Below, piece by piece: positions 16,369 to 24,506 of a stretch of 33,527 nt of DNA (positions are counted from its first letter, which is position 1; each line of letters begins with the position of its first letter). The stretch lies in NCBI GenBank assembly GCA_903928915.1, contig CAIYSL010000003.1:1-33527 (forward strand), given 5' to 3'. Under the pieces are notes generated by a model that had not been told where the DNA came from, made no database searches, and was given only the letters and a program-made list of their open reading frames with translations. Origin of the DNA: an uncultured Syntrophobacterales bacterium (lineage in GTDB: Bacteria > Desulfobacterota > Syntrophia > Syntrophales > UBA5619). The position numbers and the translations under genes were made by a program.

Positions 16369-17448
16369 ATGCTTTTTCACCTGTTATATCCGCTCCATAC
16401 GACGTATTCGTACTTCAACGTCTTTCGCTACATCACCTTTCGGGCAATCTATGCGGCGATCACGGCGCTGGTCATCTGTTTCGTCATCGGCCCCTGGTTG
16501 ATCCGTAAGCTCCAGGAGCTCCAGATCGGCCAGACGATCCGGGAGGACGGGCCGAATTCCCACCTGACGAAGAAGGGGACGCCGACGATGGGCGGCATCC
16601 TGATCATCTTCGCCGTCACGATCTCGACGCTCCTCTGGGCGAACCTGACCGTGGGGTACATCTGGCTTACGGTGATGGTCATGCTCGGGTTCGGCCTGAT
16701 CGGGTTTCTGGACGATTACCGGAAGTTCACCCAGCAGAACAGCCGGGGCGTGCCGGGCAAGGTCAGGCTGGCCGCGGAGGTGGCGATCGCCCTGTTCGTG
16801 AGCACCATCCTGTTCCTCAAGCCGGGGTTCAGCACCACCGTGACGGTCCCCTTCTTCAAGACCGTCCTGCCCGACCTCGGCTGGGGATACGTGCTCCTGG
16901 CCACCTTCATCATCGTGGGGGCGGCAAACGCCGTCAACCTCACCGACGGCCTGGACGGACTCGCCATCGGGCCGGCGATCACCTGCTTCATGACTTACCT
17001 CCTGTTCGCCTACTTCGCCGGAAACACCAAGATCGCCTCCTACCTCCAGGTCCCTTACGTGGCAGGGACCGGGGAGCTGGCCATCTTCTGCGGGGCCGTC
17101 GTGGGCGCCGGGATCGGGTTCCTCTGGTACAACGCCTACCCCGCCCAGGTGTTCATGGGGGACGTGGGCGCCCTCTCCCTGGGCGGGTCGCTCGGGACCC
17201 TGGCCGTCCTGACGAAGCAGGAGATTCTGCTGGCCATCGTGGGGGGGATCTTCGTCCTGGAAACGGCCTCGGTCATCTTCCAGGTGGGCTGGTTCAAGAT
17301 CTCCAACGGGAAGCGCATCTTCCGGATGGCGCCGCTCCACCACCACTTCGAACTCAAGGGGTGGGCGGAACCCAAGGTGATCGTTCGGTTCTGGATCATC
17401 TCGATCCTCTTTGCCCTGGTGGCGATCAGTACGTTGAAACTGAGGTGA
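16369..17448 (+). CDS. mraY: Phospho-MurNAc-pentapeptide transferase MraY
   Basis: Integral membrane enzyme that transfers phospho-MurNAc-pentapeptide to undecaprenyl phosphate, making lipid I. The 359 residues contain about ten hydrophobic helices. Catalytic and magnesium-binding motifs are present: GFLDDYRKF (first Asp pair), [15 protein letters not shown] and [12 protein letters not shown], with the histidine motif [13 protein letters not shown] near the C-terminus. GGAAGGGA lies 6-13 bases before the ATG. The 46-bp gap to murF is the largest in the first half of the operon and holds nothing else notable. Confidence 0.97.
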   Translation: MLFHLLYPLHTTYSYFNVFRYITFRAIYAAITALVICFVIGPWLIRKLQELQIGQTIREDGPNSHLTKKGTPTMGGILIIFAVTISTLLWANLTVGYIWLTVMVMLGFGLIGFLDDYRKFTQQNSRGVPGKVRLAAEVAIALFVSTILFLKPGFSTTVTVPFFKTVLPDLGWGYVLLATFIIVGAANAVNLTDGLDGLAIGPAITCFMTYLLFAYFAGNTKIASYLQVPYVAGTGELAIFCGAVVGAGIGFLWYNAYPAQVFMGDVGALSLGGSLGTLAVLTKQEILLAIVGGIFVLETASVIFQVGWFKISNGKRIFRMAPLHHHFELKGWAEPKVIVRFWIISILFALVAISTLKLR

Positions 17449-17457
17449 TTCGGTCGC

Positions 17458-18810
17458 ATGGATCTCACGGGTAAAATGGTAACGGTCATCGGCGTCGGAA
17501 AGACCGGACTCGCGACGGTCCGCTTTCTGGCGGGCCGCGGCGCCCGGATCAGCCTCACGGACGAGAAGCCTCCCGATGCCTGGGGCGACGCCCGCACCGT
17601 CCTGGGCGAAGTGCAGGCGGACCTCCGGATCGCCCCGTACGGGGCGGAGGCCCTGGAGGGGGCGGAGCTGGTCGTGCCGTCGCCGGGCGTCTCCCCCGCA
17701 AACCCCATCCTCCGAGAGGCGCTCCGGCTGGGGATCCCGATCGTGAGCGAACTCGAGCTGGCCTTCCGGTTTCTCAGCACGCCGGTCGTTGCCATCACCG
17801 GGACGAACGGGAAGACGACGGTGACGACGCTGATCGGCGAGCTCCTCGCCGCGGCGGGCAAAAGGGTCTTCGTGGGCGGCAACATCGGAGCCCCGCTGAT
17901 CGGCTACGCCGACGGCCCCCAGGACGCGGACTGGGCGGTGGTCGAAGTGAGCAGCTTCCAACTCCAGTGGGCCAGCACCTTCCGCCCCCGCGTCGCGCTC
18001 CTGCTCAATACCGCCCCGGACCACGTGGACTACCACGGGAGCTTCGCGGCATACCGCGAGGCCAAGGAGCGGATCTTCGCCTGCCAGGGCACGGGCGACA
18101 CGGCCGTCCTCAACGCCGACGAGGATGCAACCGCCTTGCTGGCCGGCCGCATCGCCGCCCGGACGGAGTTCTTCAGCTCCCTGCGGACCGTCGAGCGCGG
18201 GATGTTCATCGCCGGGGAGAACCTCCTCCGCATCGACCCCGCCGGCGGGCGCGAACAGTACCCCCGGGCGATGATCCGCCTGCCGGGACGCCACAATATC
18301 GAAAACGTCATGGCCGCGATCATCGCGGCCCGCGCCTGCGGCTGCACCCCGGAGCAGATCACCGGCGCGGTGGAGCGCTTCCGCGGAATCGGCCACCGGA
18401 TCGAATACGTGGACGAACGGGGCGGCGTCCGCTATTACGACGACTCGAAGGGGACCAACGTGGCGGCCGTCGTCCGGGCGCTCGAGAGCTTCTCCGCCCC
18501 CGTCGTTCTCCTGCTGGGCGGCCGCGACAAGGAGGGGGATTTCGAGACGCTCATCCCCCTGCTGCGGCAGCGGGTCAAGGCAATGGTCCTGTTCGGCGAA
18601 GCACGCGGGAAAATCGACGACTGCATCGGCGGGGTCGTCGCGACGGCGCTGGCGGCGACGCTCCGCGAGGCCGTCGAGGCGGCCGGGAAGATCGCCACCC
18701 CCGGCGACGTGGTCCTGCTCTCCCCGGGGTGCGCGAGCTTCGATGAATTCAGCGGGTATAAGGAGCGGGGAGAGCGGTTCCAGGAGATGGTGCGGCGGCT
18801 CAAACGATGA
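17458..18810 (+). CDS. murD: UDP-MurNAc-L-alanine:D-glutamate ligase MurD
   Basis: Cytoplasmic ligase that adds D-glutamate as the second stem-peptide residue; 450 residues. The N-terminal Rossmann-like domain has VIGVGKTGLATVRFLAGRGA. The P-loop GTNGKTT is at 115-121. Other conserved text includes GGNIGAPLI, EVSSFQLQW, NTAPDHVDYHG and the third-domain DDSKGTNVAAVVRAL and SPGCASFDEF. The ribosome site GAGGTGA (17442-17448) overlaps the stop of mraY. The stop overlaps the ftsW start by four bases. Confidence 0.97.
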   Translation: MDLTGKMVTVIGVGKTGLATVRFLAGRGARISLTDEKPPDAWGDARTVLGEVQADLRIAPYGAEALEGAELVVPSPGVSPANPILREALRLGIPIVSELELAFRFLSTPVVAITGTNGKTTVTTLIGELLAAAGKRVFVGGNIGAPLIGYADGPQDADWAVVEVSSFQLQWASTFRPRVALLLNTAPDHVDYHGSFAAYREAKERIFACQGTGDTAVLNADEDATALLAGRIAARTEFFSSLRTVERGMFIAGENLLRIDPAGGREQYPRAMIRLPGRHNIENVMAAIIAARACGCTPEQITGAVERFRGIGHRIEYVDERGGVRYYDDSKGTNVAAVVRALESFSAPVVLLLGGRDKEGDFETLIPLLRQRVKAMVLFGEARGKIDDCIGGVVATALAATLREAVEAAGKIATPGDVVLLSPGCASFDEFSGYKERGERFQEMVRRLKR

Positions 18811-19910
18811 AGCGCGCGGGACGGGAGAAGAAACCGGATCTGATCCTCCTTCTGGTCACCCTGCTGTTGGTGACCGTCGGAACGGTCATGATCTACAGTT
18901 CCAGCTCCATCCTCGCCACGGAACGGTTCCGCGACGGACAGTTCTTCCTGAAGAAACAGCTCTTCTTCGTCGTCCTGGGGTTCCTGACCATGGTCCTGAT
19001 GACGCGGATCCCCTACTACCAGCTCCGCAAGCTCGCCTGGCCGGGGATCCTCGTCTCGGCACTGCTGCTCTGCGCGGTCTGGATCCCCCCGCTGGGGGTC
19101 CGTGCCGGCGGGGCCGTGCGCTGGCTCCGCCTCGGGGTCTTCTCCTTCCAGGTCTCCGAACTGGTGAAGGTCACCCTGATCCTTTTTCTGGCCCACTTCC
19201 TGACTCAGCGGGTGAACCGCATCCAGGAGTTCCGCCAGGGGCTGCTCATCCCGCTTGCCGTTACGGGCGTCATGGTGGGGCTGATCCTGCTCCAGCCCGA
19301 CTTCGGCACGACGGTGATCATCGGCGTCATCACCTTCCTGATGATCTACCTGGCCGGCGGCCGGATCGCCCATCTGGCGGGGCTTGCCGCCCTGGCCCTT
19401 CCCGTGGCCATCTGGCTCCTCGTCCGTAAGAGCTACCGCCTGGCGCGGCTGATGACCTTCCTCGACCCCTGGAAGGACCCCCGCCATTCCGGGTTTCAGA
19501 TCATCCAGTCCTTGATCTCCTTCGGCTCCGGCGGAGCCCTGGGGGTGGGGATCGGCGACGGGATGCAGAAGCTGTTCTATCTCCCGGAGCCCCATACCGA
19601 CTTCATCCTGGCCGTGATCGCCGAGGAGAGCGGGTTCATCGGCGTCACCCTCATCCTCTTTCTGTACGTCGTCCTGATCGTCCGGGGGTTCCAGATTTCG
19701 CTCAAAGCGCCCGACCTCTTCGGGAACCTGCTCGCCGCAGGGCTGACGATGATGATCGCCCTGGAGGCGTTCATCAACATCGCGGGGGTGATGGGGCTGA
19801 TCCCCCTCAAGGGGCTCGCCCTCCCCTTCCTGAGCTACGGCGGGACATCGCTGCTGATGTCCTTGGTATCGGTGGGGATACTGTTGAATATTTCCTCCTA
19901 TGAAGGATGA
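18807..19910 (+). CDS. ftsW: Septal peptidoglycan glycosyltransferase FtsW
   Basis: SEDS-family polytopic inner-membrane enzyme that polymerises lipid II at the septum with FtsI; 367 residues with about ten hydrophobic segments. Family motifs include MIYSSSSI, the loop QPDFGTTVI with the catalytic-type Asp, LPEPHTDFILAVIAEE, and LPFLSYGGTSLLMSLVSVG near the end. The start overlaps murD (ATGA). The last few codons (SYEG then TGA, 19897-19910) fall in the outer part of the left arm of a long palindrome that occupies the gap before murG, so the exact C-terminus may have been set by insertion of that element. Confidence 0.96.
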   Translation: MKRAGREKKPDLILLLVTLLLVTVGTVMIYSSSSILATERFRDGQFFLKKQLFFVVLGFLTMVLMTRIPYYQLRKLAWPGILVSALLLCAVWIPPLGVRAGGAVRWLRLGVFSFQVSELVKVTLILFLAHFLTQRVNRIQEFRQGLLIPLAVTGVMVGLILLQPDFGTTVIIGVITFLMIYLAGGRIAHLAGLAALALPVAIWLLVRKSYRLARLMTFLDPWKDPRHSGFQIIQSLISFGSGGALGVGIGDGMQKLFYLPEPHTDFILAVIAEESGFIGVTLILFLYVVLIVRGFQISLKAPDLFGNLLAAGLTMMIALEAFINIAGVMGLIPLKGLALPFLSYGGTSLLMSLVSVGILLNISSYEG

Positions 19911-20044
19911 GGGCTTCGGAAATGGCGTCATATGCTGCGTTGCGCTTCCGCCTCGTCGTTGCGGCGTACAGAACAGTACGCCTCACTCCTCGAGCGTCGT
20001 GCGCCTTGCCTCTAACGCCATTTGCGAAGCCCTTCACTATTCAT
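19900..20044. repeat. Long imperfect palindromic element between ftsW and murG (REP/MITE-like)
   Basis: An inverted repeat of 18 bp with one mismatch pairs 19911-19928 (GGGCTTCGGAAATGGCGT) with 20015-20032. It continues outward less perfectly over 19900-19910 against 20033-20044, giving about 145 bp in total. At the centre lies a perfect 7-bp inverted repeat GGCGTAC/GTACGCC (19963-19969, 19976-19982) around a 6-base loop, so the whole unit is symmetric to within a base. The middle parts pair only loosely. It has no coding capacity. From memory, similar palindromes with a GCGTAC core are dispersed in Desulfobacterota genomes; this is unverified. It may be a non-autonomous mobile element or a structured RNA element. 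Confidence 0.7.
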
Positions 20045-20165
20045 GGTCCCGCGTGCGAAGGGATCACGATTTTCACAGAGCGCGTATTATATTACCATGA
20101 AGCATAGCGGGCAGAGAGAATCGACTTACGTACCGCAGCCACAACACAGCCGCGGCGGCCGGGGG

Positions 20166-21251
20166 ATGGTGATCGCCGGCGGCGGGACAGGGGGCCATCT
20201 CTTCCCGGGGATCGCCGTGGCCGAGGAGTTCCTCCGCAGGGCCCCGGACAACCGCGTCCTGTTCATCGGCACCGAACGGGGGCTGGAGCGGCGGGTCCTG
20301 GGACCGCTGGGGTTCCCCCTCCGGACGATCCCCGCGGAAGGGGTGAAGGGACGGGGGCCGCTCCGGGCGGCCGTCGCGCTGGCGAAGGTCCCTGCCGGGC
20401 TTGCCGCCTCCTTCCGGATCCTGCGGGAATTCGCCCCGGCGATCGTTCTCGGCGTAGGGGGGTACGCCTCCGGGCCGGCGGTCCTCGCCGCCCGCCTCCG
20501 GGGCACGGTGACCGCCATCGCCGAGCAGAACGCCTTTCCCGGCCTGACCAACCGGATCCTCGGGCGGTTCGCCGACCGGATCTTCCTCTCCTTCGCCGCG
20601 TCCGGCCGGTGGTTCCCCGCGGACCGGACCCAGGTCACCGGGAACCCCATCCGGGCGGCCTTCCTCGCGGAACGACCGCCGGCAGTGCGGAGCGACGCGC
20701 TCTTCACGGTCCTGATCTTCGGGGGAAGCCAGGGGGCCCACGCGATCAACCGGTGCGTCGGCGAGGCGCTGGGCGGACTGGGACCGCTGAAAGACCGGAT
20801 CCGGTTCATCCATCAGACCGGGGAAAAGGAGCGGGGGGAGGTCGAGGCGGCCTACCGTAGGGGGGGGTTCACGGCCGAGGTCACCCCCTTCATCGTCGAC
20901 ATGGCTGCCGCCTACCGGGCGGCGGACCTGTTGATCTGCCGGGCCGGCGCAACCTCCATCGCGGAGATTACCGCCGCCGGGAAGGCGGCCATCCTGGTCC
21001 CCTTCCCCTTCGCCGCGGGCGACCACCAGCGGGCGAACGCCGAGATCCTCGCCGGGGCGGGCGCGGCGGAGCTGATCCGGGAAACGGACCTCAGCGGCGA
21101 GCGGCTGGCAATGGCGATCGCGCGGTTCGCCCGGGAACCCGAATCGATCCGGCGAATGGAAGCGGCGGCCGCCTCCCTGGGGAACAGACGCGCTGCCCAA
21201 GAGATCGTCGATGCCTGCCTGGCGCTGATCCGGCCGGGCGGGCGGATGTGA
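20166..21251 (+). CDS. murG: UDP-GlcNAc:undecaprenyl-PP-MurNAc-pentapeptide GlcNAc transferase MurG
   Basis: Membrane-associated GT-B glycosyltransferase that turns lipid I into lipid II on the cytoplasmic face. From 20166 it has 361 residues, normal for the family, and opens MVIAGGGTGGHLFPGIAVAE with the glycine-rich donor loop in its usual place at residues 5-11. GVGGYASGPAVLAA, AEQNAFPGLTNRIL, FGGSQGAHAIN and CRAGATSIAEITAAG are further signatures. The start is uncertain: an ATG at 20097 would add 23 Ser/Gln/Arg-rich residues, and neither start has a good Shine-Dalgarno. The palindromic element upstream separates it from ftsW, so its expression may not be coupled as in other dcw operons. 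Its stop is 7 bp before murC. Confidence 0.94.
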   Translation: MVIAGGGTGGHLFPGIAVAEEFLRRAPDNRVLFIGTERGLERRVLGPLGFPLRTIPAEGVKGRGPLRAAVALAKVPAGLAASFRILREFAPAIVLGVGGYASGPAVLAARLRGTVTAIAEQNAFPGLTNRILGRFADRIFLSFAASGRWFPADRTQVTGNPIRAAFLAERPPAVRSDALFTVLIFGGSQGAHAINRCVGEALGGLGPLKDRIRFIHQTGEKERGEVEAAYRRGGFTAEVTPFIVDMAAAYRAADLLICRAGATSIAEITAAGKAAILVPFPFAAGDHQRANAEILAGAGAAELIRETDLSGERLAMAIARFAREPESIRRMEAAAASLGNRRAAQEIVDACLALIRPGGRM

Positions 21252-21258
21252 GGAGGTC

Positions 21259-22674
21259 ATGAAAGATACCCTGCAGGGCAGCAGCATGCGCCGGAAGATC
21301 CGGCGCATCCATTTCGTCGGGATCGGCGGGATCGGCATGAGCGGGATCGCCGAGGTCCTACTGAATCTGGGCTACGAGATCAGCGGCTCGGACCTGGGTG
21401 CCACCGACATCACCCAGCGGCTGGACGACATGGGGGCGGCGATCCACCGCGGCCACGACGCCGCGCACATCGGCAACGCCGACGTGGTCGTCACCTCCAC
21501 GGCGGTCCGACCGGACAACCCGGAGGCGGTTGCCGCCCACGAGCGCGGCATCCCGGTCATCCCGCGGGCCGAAATGCTCGCCGAACTGCTGAAGATGAAG
21601 TTCTCCATCGCCGTCTCGGGCAGCCACGGCAAGACCACCACGACGTCGATGGTGGCGACGCTCCTGGCCCAGGGCGGACTGGACCCGACGATGGTGATCG
21701 GCGGCAAACTCGCCAGCATCGGGAGCAACGCGCGGCTCGGCGACGGGGAGGTGATCGTGGCCGAGGCGGACGAAAGCGACGGCTCCTTCCTGAAGCTCAG
21801 CCCCTGCCTCGCCGTGATCACCAACATCGACCGGGAACACCTCGACTACTACCGGGACGTGGAGGAGATCAAGGAGGCCTTCCTCCAGTTTGCGAACATC
21901 GTCCCCTTCTACGGCTCGACGATCCTCTGCCTGGACGATCCGCACGTGCGCGAGATCCTGCCCCGAATAAAACGCCGGGTGATCACCTACGGGCTCTCCC
22001 CCGATGCCGACTACCGGGCGGAGCAGATCTCTGCTGCCGGCGCCTCCACCCGGTTCTCCCTGCTCCACCGCAATACCCTGCTGGGTTCGGTGAAGCTGAA
22101 CGTCCCGGGGCTGTTCAACGTCCTGAACGCCCTGGCAGCCGCAGCGGTGGCGCGGGAGATGGAGATGGCCTTTCCCGCCATCCGCAAGGGGCTCGCGGCA
22201 TTCACCGGCGTCCAGCGGCGGCTGGAGGTCCGGGGCAAGGCGAAGGCGGTCACGGTGGTGGACGACTACGGCCATCACCCGACGGAGATCCGGGCAACCC
22301 TTGCCGCGGCGAAGCAGGCGTGGCCGGGGAGGATCATCTGCGTCTTCCAGCCCCACCGGTACACCCGGACCAAGGCGCTGTTCGAGGAGTTTCTCACCGC
22401 CTTCGGCGACGCCGACTGTCTGGTCGTCACGGACATCTACCCGGCGAGCGAGGAGCCGATCCCGGGGGTGACCGCCCAGGCGCTCTGCGAGGCGATCCGG
22501 CGGGCCGGCCATCCCGACTGCCGCCATCTTTCCGACAGCGAGGCGATCGTGGATCATCTGGCCGAGATCGCCCGGCCGGCGGACGTCGTCCTGACCCAGG
22601 GGGCCGGGAGCATCTGGCGGGTAGGCGAGGCATTCCTCAACCGGATCGGACAGGAGAAGGCCGATGGCCGATAA
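21259..22674 (+). CDS. murC: UDP-N-acetylmuramate:L-alanine ligase MurC
   Basis: Cytoplasmic ligase that adds L-alanine, the first stem-peptide residue, to UDP-MurNAc; 471 residues. The N-terminal domain opens IHFVGIGGIGMSGIAEVL. The P-loop is GSHGKTTTTS (from about residue 121 of this start). VAEADESDGSFL, NIDREHLDYY, DDYGHHPTEI and FQPHRYTRTKAL are the further family signatures, all intact. The first ATG (21259) is only two bases after AGGAGGT, an unusually short spacing. The ATG at 21286 gives MRRKIRRIHFVG, closer to homologues, and may be the true start. It overlaps murB by 11 bp. Confidence 0.96.
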   Translation: MKDTLQGSSMRRKIRRIHFVGIGGIGMSGIAEVLLNLGYEISGSDLGATDITQRLDDMGAAIHRGHDAAHIGNADVVVTSTAVRPDNPEAVAAHERGIPVIPRAEMLAELLKMKFSIAVSGSHGKTTTTSMVATLLAQGGLDPTMVIGGKLASIGSNARLGDGEVIVAEADESDGSFLKLSPCLAVITNIDREHLDYYRDVEEIKEAFLQFANIVPFYGSTILCLDDPHVREILPRIKRRVITYGLSPDADYRAEQISAAGASTRFSLLHRNTLLGSVKLNVPGLFNVLNALAAAAVAREMEMAFPAIRKGLAAFTGVQRRLEVRGKAKAVTVVDDYGHHPTEIRATLAAAKQAWPGRIICVFQPHRYTRTKALFEEFLTAFGDADCLVVTDIYPASEEPIPGVTAQALCEAIRRAGHPDCRHLSDSEAIVDHLAEIARPADVVLTQGAGSIWRVGEAFLNRIGQEKADGR

Positions 22675-23584
22675 GGCGGCATGGCGCGGCGAGCTGCGGG
22701 AGCGGATGACCGGACGGATCCTCTTCGACGAGCCGGCGGAGGGGCACACCTCCCTCGGCGTCGGGGGGACGATCGACGCCCTCTGCTTCCCCCAAAGCGA
22801 AGACGAACTCGCCGGGGTGGTCGCCTTTCTCGGGGTGCGCCGGGTCCCCTTTCTGGCCGTCGGCAACTGGACCAACCTGATCGTCCTGAGCGGCGGGTAC
22901 CGGGGCGCCCTCATCTCGACGACCGACCTCCGCTCGCTGACGGTACGCGACGAAGCGGACGGGGGCGTCCGCCTGGAGGCCCAGGCCGGAGCCCCGCTCG
23001 CCGACCTGGTGAACCTCTCGCTGTGCGAAGCCTTCACCGGGATGGAGTTCTGTGCGGGCATCCCGGGAAGCGTCGGCGGCGCAGTCCGGATGAATGCCGG
23101 GGCCTACGGGGGCGAGATCAAGGACGTCTGCCGCTCGGTCCGTCTGATCGACCCGCAGGGGGCGACCCGGAGCGTCAGGCGGGCCGACCTCGTTTTTTCG
23201 TACAGAAATCTTGACTTGCCCGCAGAATCCATTATCATCGGCGCAGCCTTTTCGCTGCGGCGGGGAGAGGGCGACGCGATCGCCCGGCGCATCCAGGAGA
23301 TCATAGCGCTCAGGCGGGAGAAACACCCCCTGGAATTCAGGAACGCCGGGTCGATCTTCAAGAACCCGCGGGAGGTCCCGGCGGGCAGGCTGATCGAAGC
23401 GGCGGGGCTGAAGGGGATGCGGATCGGCGATGCGCAAGTATCTGAAAAACATTGTAATTTTATCGTCAACCGGGGGCGGGCAACAGCGGAGGAGCTCCTG
23501 GGGCTGATCGAGATCGTCCAGAAGCGGGTGTACGAGCAAACAGGGCATGCCCTGGAGCGGGAAGTGAAGATCATCGGGGAGTGA
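22664..23584 (+). CDS. murB: UDP-N-acetylenolpyruvoylglucosamine reductase MurB
   Basis: Cytoplasmic FAD- and NADPH-dependent enzyme that makes UDP-MurNAc; 306 residues. The FAD-binding part shows HTSLGVGGTIDALCFP and the VGNWTNLIV motif (usually VGxGSNLLV, so Trp-Thr in place of Gly-Ser is mildly unusual). GIPGSVGGAVRMNAGAYGGE, the catalytic-serine region AGSIFKNP and AGLKGMRIGDAQVSEKHCNF with the active-site Glu-His follow. The length is that of the shorter (type II) MurB proteins. Codons around 23190-23240 and 23430-23470 are AT-rich compared with the rest of the gene, and the first of these contains a promoter-like sequence. Confidence 0.95.
   Translation: MADKAAWRGELRERMTGRILFDEPAEGHTSLGVGGTIDALCFPQSEDELAGVVAFLGVRRVPFLAVGNWTNLIVLSGGYRGALISTTDLRSLTVRDEADGGVRLEAQAGAPLADLVNLSLCEAFTGMEFCAGIPGSVGGAVRMNAGAYGGEIKDVCRSVRLIDPQGATRSVRRADLVFSYRNLDLPAESIIIGAAFSLRRGEGDAIARRIQEIIALRREKHPLEFRNAGSIFKNPREVPAGRLIEAAGLKGMRIGDAQVSEKHCNFIVNRGRATAEELLGLIEIVQKRVYEQTGHALEREVKIIGE
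23211..23238 (+). promoter_or_regulatory. Possible internal promoter within murB for ftsQAZ
   Basis: TTGACT (23211-23216) and TATCAT (23233-23238), spaced by 16 bp, each match consensus at 5 of 6 positions. They lie in an AT-rich patch of otherwise GC-rich coding DNA. A start near 23245 would sit about 370 bp upstream of ftsQ. In E. coli, ftsQAZ has its own promoters inside upstream genes, so the position is sensible, but matches of this kind also occur by chance. Confidence 0.35.
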
Positions 23585-23612
23585 CGGGCGGCTGTTCGGC
23601 GCGGGGCACGGG

Positions 23613-24467
23613 ATGAAACGGGGATTCCATTTCCAGTTGGAGGCAAGAAAACACCGGGCAAAGCGCCGTGCGGGCGGGGTCATCCGCGAGGTCATCCAGG
23701 TGATTTCCCTCCTAGCTGCGATCGTCGTCGTCACCGCCGGTCTCCTGGCCGGATACGACTGGGTCCTCAGCGCCCCCCGCCTTGCTGTCCGGGAAACCAT
23801 CGTGCGGGGATGCAAGGAGCTGACCGAAAAGGAGATCCTCGCCCTGGCCGCCGTCCGGCCGGCGGCGAACATCCTCGCCGTCAACCCCGACGCGATCAGC
23901 AGGCGCATCCGGACCAACCCCTGGATCAAAGAGGTGTTCATCGGCCGCGAGTTCCCCGACCGGCTGGTGATCGTGGTCCGGGAGCGGACAGCCGTCGCCC
24001 TCCTCCAGCGCGAGGAGGGGCTCCATATCCTCGACAGCGACGGGACCCCGTTCAAGAAGCTGGAGACCGGCGACGAGGCGAACCTCCCAGTCCTCACCGG
24101 GTTCGTCGCCGGCGGCCGGACGAACGACGTCCTGGTGAAGAAATCGATCGCCCTGCTCGGCTACCTGGCGGGGCCGAACGCCATTCCCGCCATCGGGGCG
24201 GTATCGGAGGTGCATGGGAACGAGACCTTCGGGCTCTCCCTGTTCACCGACACGGGGCTCTGCCTGCAGCTGGGGTTCGACGGGTACGAAGGCAAGTTCC
24301 AACGGCTGCTCCCGGTGATGGCGGACCTGGACCGGAAGAACCTGAAGGTCGGGTTTCTGCTGATCGACCTGAGCGACCCGGCGAAGATCAACGTCCAGCA
24401 GCGCAATCTCCTGAAACCCGTCGGGCCGCGGGTCGCTGCCGGCGCCGGGAAGGGACACCGGATGTGA
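23613..24467 (+). CDS. ftsQ: Cell division protein FtsQ
   Basis: Bitopic divisome protein of 284 residues that links early and late division proteins by binding FtsB and FtsL. It has a basic cytoplasmic N-terminus (1-25), one transmembrane helix (about 27-48), a POTRA domain (about 55-125, VRETIVRGCKELTEKEIL to NPWIKEVFIGREFPDRLVI) and an FtsQ beta domain after it. The text NPWIKEVFIGREFPDRL is the best family signature. Between murB and ftsQ there is only a 28-bp gap with no ddl gene, which often stands here in other dcw clusters. The ribosome site is weak. Confidence 0.93.
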   Translation: MKRGFHFQLEARKHRAKRRAGGVIREVIQVISLLAAIVVVTAGLLAGYDWVLSAPRLAVRETIVRGCKELTEKEILALAAVRPAANILAVNPDAISRRIRTNPWIKEVFIGREFPDRLVIVVRERTAVALLQREEGLHILDSDGTPFKKLETGDEANLPVLTGFVAGGRTNDVLVKKSIALLGYLAGPNAIPAIGAVSEVHGNETFGLSLFTDTGLCLQLGFDGYEGKFQRLLPVMADLDRKNLKVGFLLIDLSDPAKINVQQRNLLKPVGPRVAAGAGKGHRM

Positions 24468-24506
24468 GGAAATACCGCAGCGCGCCTGCGAGGGGCGGGA
24501 GGATCC

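Noticed and set aside
16384-18396. A 670-codon minus-strand open frame over mraY and murD
   Set aside because: Same reason: shadow of two clear genes, no recognisable domain.
20085-20093. TATTAT just before the ATG at 20097, considered as a murG promoter -10
   Set aside because: No -35-like hexamer at 16-18 bp upstream and no extended -10 TG; kept only as a point about the uncertain murG start.
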